NCBI RefSeq assembly: GCF_003426735.1
Contig: NZ_QVON01000010.1
Location: 1 to 64,000 of the forward strand
Direction of reading: 5' to 3'
DNA length: 64,000 bases
Source: Arenibacter sp. P308M17
Lineage (GTDB): Bacteria > Bacteroidota > Bacteroidia > Flavobacteriales > Flavobacteriaceae
Under the pieces are notes generated by a model. The model did no database searches, had not been told where the DNA came from, and saw only the letters and a list, made by a program, of their open reading frames with translations. Both the position numbers and the translations under genes were made by a program. Shown piece after piece: positions 1-7,222 of the stretch. Each line of letters starts with the position of its first letter. Positions within the stretch are counted from its first letter, which is position 1.

Positions 1-140
1 AGGCATCTTTCCCGGCCCGTTATCTCGATTTCTTTCTCTGTGCCGCCTCCCCGTTTCCAAGAAGGCGGCACGCTGTCTTTACAATATATCAATGAACTTA
101 TTTCTCTGTCTTTCGTTCGCCCTGTCTCCCAAAGCGGCTG
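1..140 (-). promoter_or_regulatory. rRNA operon 5' leader (16S lies beyond the left edge)
   Basis: Read on the minus strand, this stretch follows a strong promoter and contains, at 97-82, the block GTTCATTGATATATTG. It is followed by a GACAGCG-like segment. That combination is typical of the antitermination (boxA-like) leader upstream of 16S rRNA in Flavobacteriia. No convincing coding frame fits, and the open frame on the plus strand at 40-426 runs antisense through the leader and both promoters. The 16S gene itself is not in the window, so the assignment rests on leader and promoter resemblance and is an inference. Confidence 0.6.
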
Positions 141-170
141 CAAATGTACAGCCTTTTTTTTATCCGCCAA
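141..170 (-). promoter_or_regulatory. Promoter P2 of the rRNA operon
   Basis: The minus strand has TTG at 170-168 and TACATTTG at 148-141, separated by exactly 19 nt. This matches the Bacteroidota sigma-A consensus TTG-N19-21-TAnnTTTG. Transcription would start near position 134 and run left into the rRNA leader. The region just downstream is GC-rich, as in other rrn promoters. Confidence 0.7.
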
Positions 171-289
171 GCTTTTTCGAAAAAAAATACCTTTCCTTTT
201 GCCGGCCGATATCAGAAACAGAACCTATGTGAACGTGGCGCCCCGAACGCCCTTTCCGCAAACCCCGGAACTGCTCCGTTGGCGGGGTG

Positions 290-319
290 CAAATCTACCA
301 CCCTTTTTTAAATCCACAA
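290..319 (-). promoter_or_regulatory. Promoter P1 of the rRNA operon
   Basis: The minus strand has TTG at 319-317 and TAGATTTG at 297-290, again 19 nt apart. It lies about 150 bp upstream of P2 in the same direction. Both core elements sit in a similar context (T- or A-rich spacer, then GGTG or GGCTG before the -7 box). This supports a duplicated promoter unit for strong rRNA transcription. Confidence 0.65.
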
Positions 320-628
320 GGATTTTTCAAAACTTTTTTCCCCTTTTTCAAAGCACCACGCACAACCCCCTGTCAACAAGCAACTTGCGCACGGAAAATT
401 CCCCGAAAAAAGGGACAACAATTTAATACTTTTTACCTGAACCGCAAAATAACGGAACGTAAAAATTGACGCCACCCGCGTTAGGCCTGCCCGCCGGAAG
501 GGGGCGCAGCGCCATCCCACGCAGCAAAGCAAAGGATACAGAACAGCACACGGCCAGACAAAAGGAGGGAACGCACAAAATAGTCCTACAAACTTGTATT
601 TACTTCTAAAAACAAGGGATAGCCTATC
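320..628. other. Intergenic region upstream of the rRNA promoters
   Basis: About 300 bp between the rRNA promoters and the end of the DUF4294 gene. It is mixed A/T-rich and GC-rich sequence with short overlapping open frames on both strands, none of which has a recognisable product. I see no tRNA and no clear terminator for the DUF4294 gene. Confidence 0.4.
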
Positions 629-1315
629 TTACTCCTTGGACTTGTTCTGATCTTTCCATATATTGGTAAGGGTAGCGTAATCGTATTCTAAAACGGAAGG
701 CTGTCTTTCCAAACTAAAATCGGCAAAGGCCCTTTGAAGAATATCCTCTATAAGATAATCCTCATGCACCTTATCGGGATGGAATTCTTCCTTAATACTT
801 ATGCTGAACATTTTGGCGGTAGTATTGTACCAAAAGGCACGCCAGCCACTTCGTAACTCTTTCACCAGATCAAAGGCCGTGACCCCTGTTTGCCTATAGA
901 TCAACTTTACCAAAATCTGACCTTCCGTTCGCGTCAGTTTCTTTAGTTCCTCCGAGAATTCGTCTTCAATGAATTTTTGAACCTTGCGCGTAAACCTTCG
1001 TTTATGGGAATTCTTTTTTATGTGAGCCAAACTGTCGTTGAGCTCCACCAACCTTTCGGCAGCCAATTTGGCATAGGGATACACCTTCATGGTCTTCCTC
1101 CTTAAAATATAATACCTTAACTTATCATTATACGAGGAGAATTTAAGTCTGCCAAATACATAAACCTCATTTAAGGCAATGGAACTTTGGAGAACGGAGT
1201 CGCCCTCCATTATAATATACTGCTGGGCCAAGGAATCCAAAGTCTCTTCAGGAACCTGAGCCATCCCCGTAAATCCCATTATCCCTAAAAATATTACCAA
1301 TAATTTTTTTTCCAT
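629..1315 (-). CDS. DUF4294 domain protein, exported
   Basis: This 228-residue protein starts with a signal peptide (lysines, a run of hydrophobic residues, then GMAQ), so it is likely exported to the periplasm or outer membrane. The body (about residues 45-205) matches my recollection of the Bacteroidota DUF4294 family: LNEVYVFGRLKF, then a basic helical stretch (YILRRKTMKVYPYAKLA) and a conserved segment around GQILVKLIYRQTG. No enzymatic motif is visible and the family has no established function. The gene is transcribed away from the M42 peptidase gene, with a 104 bp divergent intergenic region. Confidence 0.8.
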   Translation of the reverse strand: MEKKLLVIFLGIMGFTGMAQVPEETLDSLAQQYIIMEGDSVLQSSIALNEVYVFGRLKFSSYNDKLRYYILRRKTMKVYPYAKLAAERLVELNDSLAHIKKNSHKRRFTRKVQKFIEDEFSEELKKLTRTEGQILVKLIYRQTGVTAFDLVKELRSGWRAFWYNTTAKMFSISIKEEFHPDKVHEDYLIEDILQRAFADFSLERQPSVLEYDYATLTNIWKDQNKSKE

Positions 1316-1419
1316 TAAATCTTAAAATACAAAAGCCTTGCCAAAATTAATGATAAAGAAAGCAGCTTGCTATTAATTAAAAGTGAATATTGTTAAGTTT
1401 GCATTCAAAATATACGTAA

Positions 1420-2508
1420 ATGAGCGCTAAAAAGATTCTTACCAAAAAGTCCATTGATTTTTTAGAAAAATATTTAAATAATCCTTCCCCCACCGGATAT
1501 GAATGGGAAGGACAAAAATTATGGATGGAGTATTTAAAACCTTATGTAGATACTTTTATCACCGACACTTATGGAACCGCTGTGGGGGTCATAAACCCAG
1601 AGGCAGAATACAAGGTGGTCATTGAGGGGCATTCCGATGAAATATCCTGGTACGTAAACTACATTACCGATAACGGCTTGATCTATGTAATCCGCAACGG
1701 AGGAAGCGATCATCAGATTGCCCCCTCCAAATGGGTGGATATCCACACTAAAAAAGGCATTGTAAAAGGAATATTTGGATGGCCGGCCATTCACACCAGG
1801 GATAGCTCTAAAGAGGAATCCCCTAAATTGGACAACATTTTTATAGACATAGGTGCCAAGGATAAGGCCGAAGTGGAAAAAATTGGGGTGCACGTAGGAT
1901 GTGTCATTACCTATCCGGACACTTTCCAAATTCTAAATAAGGATAAATTTGTTTGTCGCGCCTTGGACAACCGAGTGGGCGGTTTTATGATCGCGGAAGT
2001 AGCCAGGCTACTGAAGGAAAATAAAAAGACCCTTCCGTTTGGTCTTTATATTACCAATTCAGTGCAGGAAGAAATTGGACTTAAGGGAGCTGAAATGATC
2101 ACCCATAGAATAAAGCCGAACGTTGCCATTATTACCGATGTCTGCCACGACACCACAACCCCTATGATCGAGAAAAAGAAACAGGGCCATACCGAAATTG
2201 GCGCAGGACCAGTAATCTCCTATGCCCCAGCTGTACAAAACAAACTTCGGGAACGTATTATTGAAACTGCCCAAACCAGCAAGATCCCATTTCAACGGAT
2301 GGCCGCTTCCAGATATACAGGCACCGATACGGATGCCTTTGCCTATAGCAATGGCGGAGTGGCTTCTGCCCTGATCTCACTGCCACTTAGATACATGCAC
2401 ACCACCGTGGAAACGGTTCATAAGGACGATGTTGAAAACGTAATTAGACTTATCTACGAAACCCTTCTGAACATCAGGAAAGGTGAAACTTTTAGTTATT
2501 TTGAATAA
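1420..2508 (+). CDS. M42 family metallopeptidase (glutamyl aminopeptidase/endoglucanase-like)
   Basis: A 362-residue cytosolic aminopeptidase of the M42 clan, which cleaves N-terminal residues from peptides using two metal ions. The expected ligands are visible: His71 and Asp73 in EGHSDEI, Asp183 in RALDNRVGG, the catalytic Glu pair at 217-218 in SVQEEIGLKG, Asp240 in IITDVCHD, and a C-terminal His near 327 in RYMHT. Length is normal for the family. A TAAGTTTG box at 1394-1401 fits a -7 element about 20 bp before the ATG, but no TTG lies at the ideal spacing. A strong terminator follows at 2518-2544. Confidence 0.93.
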   Translation: MSAKKILTKKSIDFLEKYLNNPSPTGYEWEGQKLWMEYLKPYVDTFITDTYGTAVGVINPEAEYKVVIEGHSDEISWYVNYITDNGLIYVIRNGGSDHQIAPSKWVDIHTKKGIVKGIFGWPAIHTRDSSKEESPKLDNIFIDIGAKDKAEVEKIGVHVGCVITYPDTFQILNKDKFVCRALDNRVGGFMIAEVARLLKENKKTLPFGLYITNSVQEEIGLKGAEMITHRIKPNVAIITDVCHDTTTPMIEKKKQGHTEIGAGPVISYAPAVQNKLRERIIETAQTSKIPFQRMAASRYTGTDTDAFAYSNGGVASALISLPLRYMHTTVETVHKDDVENVIRLIYETLLNIRKGETFSYFE

Positions 2509-2517
2509 TACCGATCC

Positions 2518-2544
2518 AATCCTCCCTCCGGGGAGGATTTTTTT
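2518..2544 (+). terminator. Rho-independent terminator after the M42 peptidase
   Basis: A perfect 9 bp stem (AATCCTCCC at 2518-2526 pairing with GGGAGGATT at 2531-2539) with a TCCG tetraloop is followed by a run of T. It lies 9 bp after the peptidase stop codon. Confidence 0.85.
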
Positions 2545-2574
2545 CGTTTTATAATTGAACAATTGTTACTCAAA

Positions 2575-2582
2575 TAATTTTG
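2575..2582 (+). promoter_or_regulatory. Candidate -7 box of the Nudix gene
   Basis: TAATTTTG matches TAnnTTTG and lies only 6-9 bp before the two possible ATG codons (2588 and 2591). If used, the transcript would be leaderless or nearly so. The nearest upstream TTG gives a 17 nt spacer, shorter than the usual 19-21, so the call is tentative. Confidence 0.4.
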
Positions 2583-2590
2583 CATGGATG

Positions 2591-3139
2591 ATGGATGAAT
2601 TAATAGATGTATTGGATGCCAACGGGAATTACACCGGCAAATCCATCATGAAATCGGAGGCACATAAAAAGGGGGTTTTTCACCCAAGTATCCATGTTTG
2701 GCTTTACACCAAAAACGGAGAAATACTTATTCAACAACGTGCCAAAAACAAAGACACCCATCCGGGACTTTGGGATGTTTCCGTAGCCGGACATATAGGC
2801 GCCGGCGAGGATGTAGTCCATTCTGCCATCCGGGAAGTAAAGGAAGAGATTGGACTTGAGATCACAAGTAAGGACCTGCACAAAATAGGGGTATTCAAAT
2901 ACAGCCACCAACACCAGGAAGATTTATTGGACCGTGAGTTCCACCATACCTTTTTATGCGAACTAAAGATGCCTTTGGCCACACTTGAAATGCAGGAAAG
3001 CGAAGTGGCCGATCTTAGCCTGATTTCAATGCATACCTTCCAAAACGAACTGGAAAGCAAAACACATTCCAAAAAATACGTCCCTTACGATAGGGATTAT
3101 TATGAAGCCGTATTTAAGGCCATTAAGAAAAAGCTATAA
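2591..3139 (+). CDS. Nudix hydrolase (IPP-isomerase-like subgroup)
   Basis: A 182-residue Nudix protein. The box Gx5Ex7REUxEExGU is perfect: it begins at GHIGAGE and continues to REVKEEIGL (about residues 73-96). The N-terminal MDELIDVLD...TGKS and the [12 protein letters not shown] segment resemble the isopentenyl-diphosphate-isomerase-like Nudix branch, whose substrates are mostly unknown. An in-frame TTG at 2555 gives 12 extra residues, but it overlaps the candidate promoter, so I chose the ATG at 2591 (2588 is equally possible). The 3' end overlaps the end of hisS by 6 bp, convergently. Confidence 0.88.
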   Translation: MDELIDVLDANGNYTGKSIMKSEAHKKGVFHPSIHVWLYTKNGEILIQQRAKNKDTHPGLWDVSVAGHIGAGEDVVHSAIREVKEEIGLEITSKDLHKIGVFKYSHQHQEDLLDREFHHTFLCELKMPLATLEMQESEVADLSLISMHTFQNELESKTHSKKYVPYDRDYYEAVFKAIKKKL

Positions 3140-4510
3140 ATTTTTCAAAAACGCTTCCGGTCTATCCATACTGTAGGTTTCCTGTCCTCCATTCACCATA
3201 TCCTTGACCACAAAGGAATTGTTGTTCATTTCCTGTTCCCCTATCAACACCACATAGGGAACTTTCCTATTATTGGCATATTTCATTTGCTTCTGCATCT
3301 TGGCACTAGAAGGATAAAGGTCACATTTTACACCTGCCCTTCTTAATTTATTTATTAGCCTTAAAGAAGTTAATGCTTCCTTGTCCCCAAAGTTCACACA
3401 GAGTACCTGTAAGGATCGGTCTATAGCTTCCGGAAACAGTCCCAACTCTTCCAGCACCAAATAAATACGGTCAAGACCAAAGGATATTCCTACCCCGCTA
3501 ACATTTTGAAGTCCAAAAATACCGGTAAGATCGTCGTAGCGACCCCCTCCACCAATAGAACCCATGCTTACCCCTTCCGGAGCGGCCACCTCAAATATGG
3601 CCCCGGTGTAGTAATTAAGCCCCCTTGCCAAAGTAACGTCCAATTTTAAATTTGCGGAATGTAGCCCTAATTCTTCCAAGGTTTCAATGATAAACCTTAG
3701 CTCCCCTACCCCTTTGCTCCCTTCCTCGGAATTCTTCAGCAGATCGTTTAAAACCGAAAGCTGTTCCAAGTTAGTGCCCTTGAGAGCGAACAAGGGGGCC
3801 GCTTTCTTAATTGCCGCCTCGGAGATATTCTTTTCCCTCATTTCTTTGGAAACGCCATCGATCCCTATTTTATCCAGCTTATCCAGGGCCACGGTAAAGT
3901 CGATCAGTTTATCGCGTTCCCCGATTACCTCGGCAATCCCGGCCAATATCTTCCTATTGTTGAGCTTAATGGTTACCCCTTCCAACTTCAGATCTGAAAA
4001 AACGGCATCGTACAGCTGCACCAATTCCACTTCCTGCAATAGTGAATCCGACCCCACTACATCGGCATCGCACTGAAAAAATTCGCGAAAACGCCCTTTT
4101 TGGGGCCTGTCTGCGCGCCAGACGGGCTGAATCTGATATCTTTTAAACGGGAAATCGATTTCGTTTTGGTGCATTACTACGTAACGGGCAAAGGGCACAG
4201 TAAGATCATAGCGAAGGGCTTTTTCCGAAATCTTTGAAGTTAAGGCAGTAGAGTCCTTAGTAGAGTACAAATCATCATCCACCTTATTCAAAAAATCCCC
4301 GGAATTAAGGATTTTAAAGATGAGTCGGTCCCCTTCATCGCCATACTTCCCCATTAGGGTCTCCGAATTTTCAAAGGACGGGGTTTCTATGGGTTGAAAA
4401 CCGTAGGTCTGAAAATGCTTTTTTACCACATCAAAAATATAATTGCGCTTATGGATCTCTGAGGGGGAAAAATCCCTGGTCCCTTTTGGTATGGATGGTT
4501 TTTGTGCCAT
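3134..4510 (-). CDS. hisS: Histidine--tRNA ligase
   Basis: A 458-residue class II aminoacyl-tRNA synthetase that charges tRNA-His in the cytosol. Class II motif 2 is visible as [15 protein letters not shown]. The HisRS-specific [15 protein letters not shown] motif and the motif-3 region (GGGGRYDDL and [10 protein letters not shown]) are present, followed by a C-terminal anticodon-binding domain ([14 protein letters not shown] onward). Start [16 protein letters not shown] is typical of the family. The gene ends convergently with the Nudix gene. Confidence 0.97.
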   Translation of the reverse strand: MAQKPSIPKGTRDFSPSEIHKRNYIFDVVKKHFQTYGFQPIETPSFENSETLMGKYGDEGDRLIFKILNSGDFLNKVDDDLYSTKDSTALTSKISEKALRYDLTVPFARYVVMHQNEIDFPFKRYQIQPVWRADRPQKGRFREFFQCDADVVGSDSLLQEVELVQLYDAVFSDLKLEGVTIKLNNRKILAGIAEVIGERDKLIDFTVALDKLDKIGIDGVSKEMREKNISEAAIKKAAPLFALKGTNLEQLSVLNDLLKNSEEGSKGVGELRFIIETLEELGLHSANLKLDVTLARGLNYYTGAIFEVAAPEGVSMGSIGGGGRYDDLTGIFGLQNVSGVGISFGLDRIYLVLEELGLFPEAIDRSLQVLCVNFGDKEALTSLRLINKLRRAGVKCDLYPSSAKMQKQMKYANNRKVPYVVLIGEQEMNNNSFVVKDMVNGGQETYSMDRPEAFLKNL

Positions 4511-4573
4511 TTTTTTTATTGTGTTGTAAATATAGTGGATTGTAGAATTTTGCCGGTGCCGGAACCATTAAAA

Positions 4574-5044
4574 TTAACCTATAAGGTTATCGAACCATTG
4601 GTACAGTTCCCCTTTGGTAATTGCGCCCCCCTGCCTTATCAAATTAAACTTATCCAGGTTTTTATCCGCAGAATACGCCTTGGAGGCCGTTAAATATTCC
4701 ACAAAATCCGATTGGTAGTTTTTTCTGAACCAGGAAAAGCCCTCTTTGGTACCAAGATCAATGTCCGGGTTCATCACTTTTACCGAAATCAGCTTCATCT
4801 CTTTTTCCTGTAGATGGAACAAATGCATTTGTTGGGCGGAAATATTTTCCAGAAACTGTACTTTGGACAATACGCCCTCCCAAATTAAATCGCTAAATAC
4901 ATCCAGTTCCTCTTCCGCTACCTCCGGTTTTTCCTTCTTCAACTTTTCCCATTCTTCACCGGTGATGGACTGTGTAGCCAAAAAGTTGATAAACTCTTGG
5001 TGCAACTCCTCCAATTGTTCTCTTGTTAGTCTTGTATATTTCAT
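4574..5044 (-). CDS. Conserved Bacteroidota protein, DUF6495-like
   Basis: A 156-residue soluble protein, rich in charged residues and predicted mostly helical, with no signal peptide or membrane segment. Its pattern (MKYTRLTREQLEELHQEFINFL, then ITGEEWEKLK and a C-terminal TKGELYQWFDNLI) matches what I remember as the DUF6495 family, found near housekeeping genes in flavobacteria. No catalytic motif is seen and the function is unknown. It lies between hisS and the rpsF operon, all on the minus strand, and is separated from rplI by a terminator. Confidence 0.75.
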   Translation of the reverse strand: MKYTRLTREQLEELHQEFINFLATQSITGEEWEKLKKEKPEVAEEELDVFSDLIWEGVLSKVQFLENISAQQMHLFHLQEKEMKLISVKVMNPDIDLGTKEGFSWFRKNYQSDFVEYLTASKAYSADKNLDKFNLIRQGGAITKGELYQWFDNLIG

Positions 5045-5135
5045 TTCGCCACTAAATTTCGAAAACGTCCTACCCTTGAAACCAAGGCGGACCTATGAAA
5101 CAATTGTTTTGCTGTAAATTTTAAGGTAATTAACA

Positions 5136-5162
5136 TAAAAAAGGCCACATAAATGCGGCCTT
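5136..5162 (-). terminator. Terminator of the rpsF-rpsR-rplI operon
   Basis: On the minus strand AAGGCC-GCAT at 5162-5153 pairs with ATGT-GGCCTT at 5150-5141, closing a short loop, and a run of T follows. It lies 24 bp after the rplI stop codon. Confidence 0.75.
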
Positions 5163-5185
5163 CTGTATTACTAAACCGGGTAATA

Positions 5186-5641
5186 TTACCCTTTTGCCTC
5201 TGCAACCACTTCAAATGCAAAATCGAATACCACATCCCTGTGCAATCGTATTTGGGCATTGTAAGGACCTGTCCTTTTAATGGCACCACCTTGAATGGCA
5301 ATATATTTCCTATCAAGGGAATGTCCGGCCTTTTCCAAAGCATCTGCCAAATCTATATTGGTGATAGATCCGAACAATTTATCCCCAGCTCCGGCCTTGG
5401 CGGTCAATTTAATTTCCAATTGCTTAATGGCTTCCGCAGTTTTATTGGCAGCATCAACAATCTTCTTCTCTTTATGTGCCCTTTGCTTTAAATTTTCAGC
5501 CAATACTTTTTTGGCTGATGGCGTAGCAAGAGAGGCCAATCCTCTAGGGATCAGGTAATTTCTACCAAAACCATTCTTTACGTTCACCAAATCATCTTTA
5601 AAACCTAGGTTTTGTACGTCTTCCTTTAATATAAGTTCCAT
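5186..5641 (-). CDS. rplI: 50S ribosomal protein L9
   Basis: A 151-residue protein of the large ribosomal subunit that binds 23S rRNA domain V. It begins MELILKEDVQNLGFKDDLVNVKNGFGRNYLIP, the standard L9 N-terminal domain, followed by a long connecting helix rich in Lys and Ala and a C-terminal domain (GDKLFGSITNIDLADAL). Length is as expected. It is the last gene of the rpsF-rpsR-rplI operon, 13 bp after rpsR. Confidence 0.97.
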   Translation of the reverse strand: MELILKEDVQNLGFKDDLVNVKNGFGRNYLIPRGLASLATPSAKKVLAENLKQRAHKEKKIVDAANKTAEAIKQLEIKLTAKAGAGDKLFGSITNIDLADALEKAGHSLDRKYIAIQGGAIKRTGPYNAQIRLHRDVVFDFAFEVVAEAKG

Positions 5642-5654
5642 CGTCCGTTTCTTT

Positions 5655-5951
5655 TTATTTTAATAAATCGCCTACATAGGGCATTAAAGCTAAATGACGC
5701 GCTCTTTTTACGGCAACGGCCACTTTGCGCTGATATTTCAAGGAAGTACCCGTAAGTCTTCTAGGAAGCAATTTACCTTGCTCGTTTACCAACTTTATTA
5801 AAAAATCAGGATCTTTGTAATCTACATATTTAATACCTGACTTTTTGAAACGACAATATTTCTTTTGAGTATTGGTCTCTATATTAAGAGGGGTAAGATA
5901 CCTGATCTCCCCATCTTTTTTACCTTTTGCCTGTTGTTCTATTGATGCCAT
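5655..5951 (-). CDS. rpsR: 30S ribosomal protein S18
   Basis: A 98-residue small-subunit protein that forms a heterodimer with S6 on the 16S central domain. The diagnostic core is present: [21 protein letters not shown], then [33 protein letters not shown]. It has the short Bacteroidota N-terminal extension ([21 protein letters not shown]). It is 5 bp downstream of rpsF, so co-translated in one operon. Confidence 0.97.
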   Translation of the reverse strand: MASIEQQAKGKKDGEIRYLTPLNIETNTQKKYCRFKKSGIKYVDYKDPDFLIKLVNEQGKLLPRRLTGTSLKYQRKVAVAVKRARHLALMPYVGDLLK

Positions 5952-5956
5952 AATCC

Positions 5957-6295
5957 TTATGCTTTAGCTTTTAACTTTGTTCTTCTTCTCTCTGCCCATG
6001 ATACGGCGTGCTTATCTAATTTTACGGTCAAAAAGCGCATAATCCGTTCGTCCCTTCTGAATTCCAATTCGTAAGGGGCAACCACGTCGCCTTCTGCCGT
6101 AAACTCGAACAAATGGTAAAAACCACTTTTCTTGTGTTGGATAGGGTAGGCCAATTTCTTTAGCCCCCAGTTTTCTTTGGCTACCATCTTGGCACCTCTG
6201 TTAATTAAGAAATCCTCAAATTTCTTAACTGTTTCCTCTATCTGAACATCAGATAGAACGGGATTTAAAATGAAAACAGTTTCGTAATTGTTCAT
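5957..6295 (-). CDS. rpsF: 30S ribosomal protein S6
   Basis: A 112-residue S6 homologue. The N-terminal strand [15 protein letters not shown] and the [21 protein letters not shown] segment are signatures of the family, and [15 protein letters not shown] closes the fold. It is the first gene of the rpsF-rpsR-rplI operon and is preceded by a good sigma-A promoter at 6319-6349. Confidence 0.97.
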   Translation of the reverse strand: MNNYETVFILNPVLSDVQIEETVKKFEDFLINRGAKMVAKENWGLKKLAYPIQHKKSGFYHLFEFTAEGDVVAPYELEFRRDERIMRFLTVKLDKHAVSWAERRRTKLKAKA

Positions 6296-6318
6296 ATGTT
6301 TAAAATTTTTTAAGTGTG

Positions 6319-6349
6319 CAAAAGTAATTATTTTTTATACATATCACAA
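6319..6349 (-). promoter_or_regulatory. Promoter of rpsF-rpsR-rplI
   Basis: The minus strand has TTG at 6349-6347 and TACTTTTG at 6326-6319, with a 20 nt spacer. This is a full match to the Bacteroidota consensus and sits 24 bp before the rpsF ATG. Confidence 0.75.
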
Positions 6350-6467
6350 GAAAATGAAAAAATCTTCGTTATACCTAGAGAAAACATAAGATTGAACTTA
6401 ACCAAAAACATTTAAACTATGGTCATTGCCATTTACACAACAATTACTGCAATGTTTACAACTTTTG

Positions 6468-6498
6468 TTGTACATCAACGTGATTTTTAAGTACTTTG
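6468..6498 (+). promoter_or_regulatory. Possible promoter of the LytTR regulator at 6530
   Basis: TTG at 6468-6470 is followed after 21 nt by TACTTTG at 6492-6498, one base shorter than the TAnnTTTG consensus. A short palindrome (ACAACTTTTGTTGT, 6459-6472) overlaps the -33 element and could be an operator. Both are tentative. Confidence 0.35.
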
Positions 6499-6529
6499 TC
6501 GATGATTTAACCCCACAAATCAACCATTT

Positions 6530-7222
6530 ATGAAATTAAGAAGCATTATCGTGGACGACTCGTCCATGCAGCGGATGGCAGTTGCCAAACTGGTAAATAA
6601 CCATCCGAATCTGGCTTTGGTAGCTGAGTACAGTAATGCCATTGAGGCCAAGAACGGCATCAAAAACAATGAAATCGATTTAATTTTCCTAGATGTAGAG
6701 ATGCCCATTATCACCGGATTCGACCTATTGGAATCCCTAGATAACAGTCCACAGGTAATATTGATCACCGGAAAACCGGATTACGCCCTTAAGGCATTTG
6801 ATTACGATGTAACGGATTACCTTCACAAACCTATCACCTTGTCACGTTTTGATGCTTCCGTTAAACGGGCCGTAGCCAAATATGAACAGATCAATAAGGT
6901 AACGGAGGACGAAGAACATATCTTTGTCAAGAGCAACCTGAAAAAAAGAAAGGTTATTTTGAACGAGATAAAATGGATCGAAGCTTTGGGCGACTACATA
7001 AAACTAGTTACGGATGAGGCCAATATCGTAATTTTATCAACAATGAAATCTTTTGAAAAACAGTTGCCGGAAGATAAGTTTTTGAGAATCCACAAATCCT
7101 ATATTGTCAATTTGGAGAAAGTAGAGAAGTTTAATAGTAAAAATGTAGAAGTTAGTGGAAAACAAATACCTCTAAGTAGAAATAAGAAAACGGAATTGGC
7201 AGAGGCTCTGAATAATTTTTAA
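6530..7222 (+). CDS. LytTR-family response regulator
   Basis: A 230-residue two-component response regulator. The receiver domain (residues 1-120) has the acidic pair Asp9-Asp10, the phosphoacceptor Asp55 in IFLDVEMP and Lys100 in YLHKPI. A LytTR DNA-binding domain follows (about 130-228; FVKSNLKKRKVILNEIKWIEALGDY, FLRIHKSYIVNL). It has no adjacent histidine kinase, so its partner is elsewhere or unknown. Its stop codon directly abuts the end of priA on the other strand (convergent). Confidence 0.92.
   Translation: MKLRSIIVDDSSMQRMAVAKLVNNHPNLALVAEYSNAIEAKNGIKNNEIDLIFLDVEMPIITGFDLLESLDNSPQVILITGKPDYALKAFDYDVTDYLHKPITLSRFDASVKRAVAKYEQINKVTEDEEHIFVKSNLKKRKVILNEIKWIEALGDYIKLVTDEANIVILSTMKSFEKQLPEDKFLRIHKSYIVNLEKVEKFNSKNVEVSGKQIPLSRNKKTELAEALNNF

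Noticed and set aside
40-426. 128-residue open frame at the left edge
   Set aside because: It runs antisense through the leader and both rRNA promoters and its protein has no family resemblance.
308-532. 74-residue minus-strand open frame
   Set aside because: Overlaps promoter P1 and its cysteine- and arginine-rich protein has no recognisable domain.
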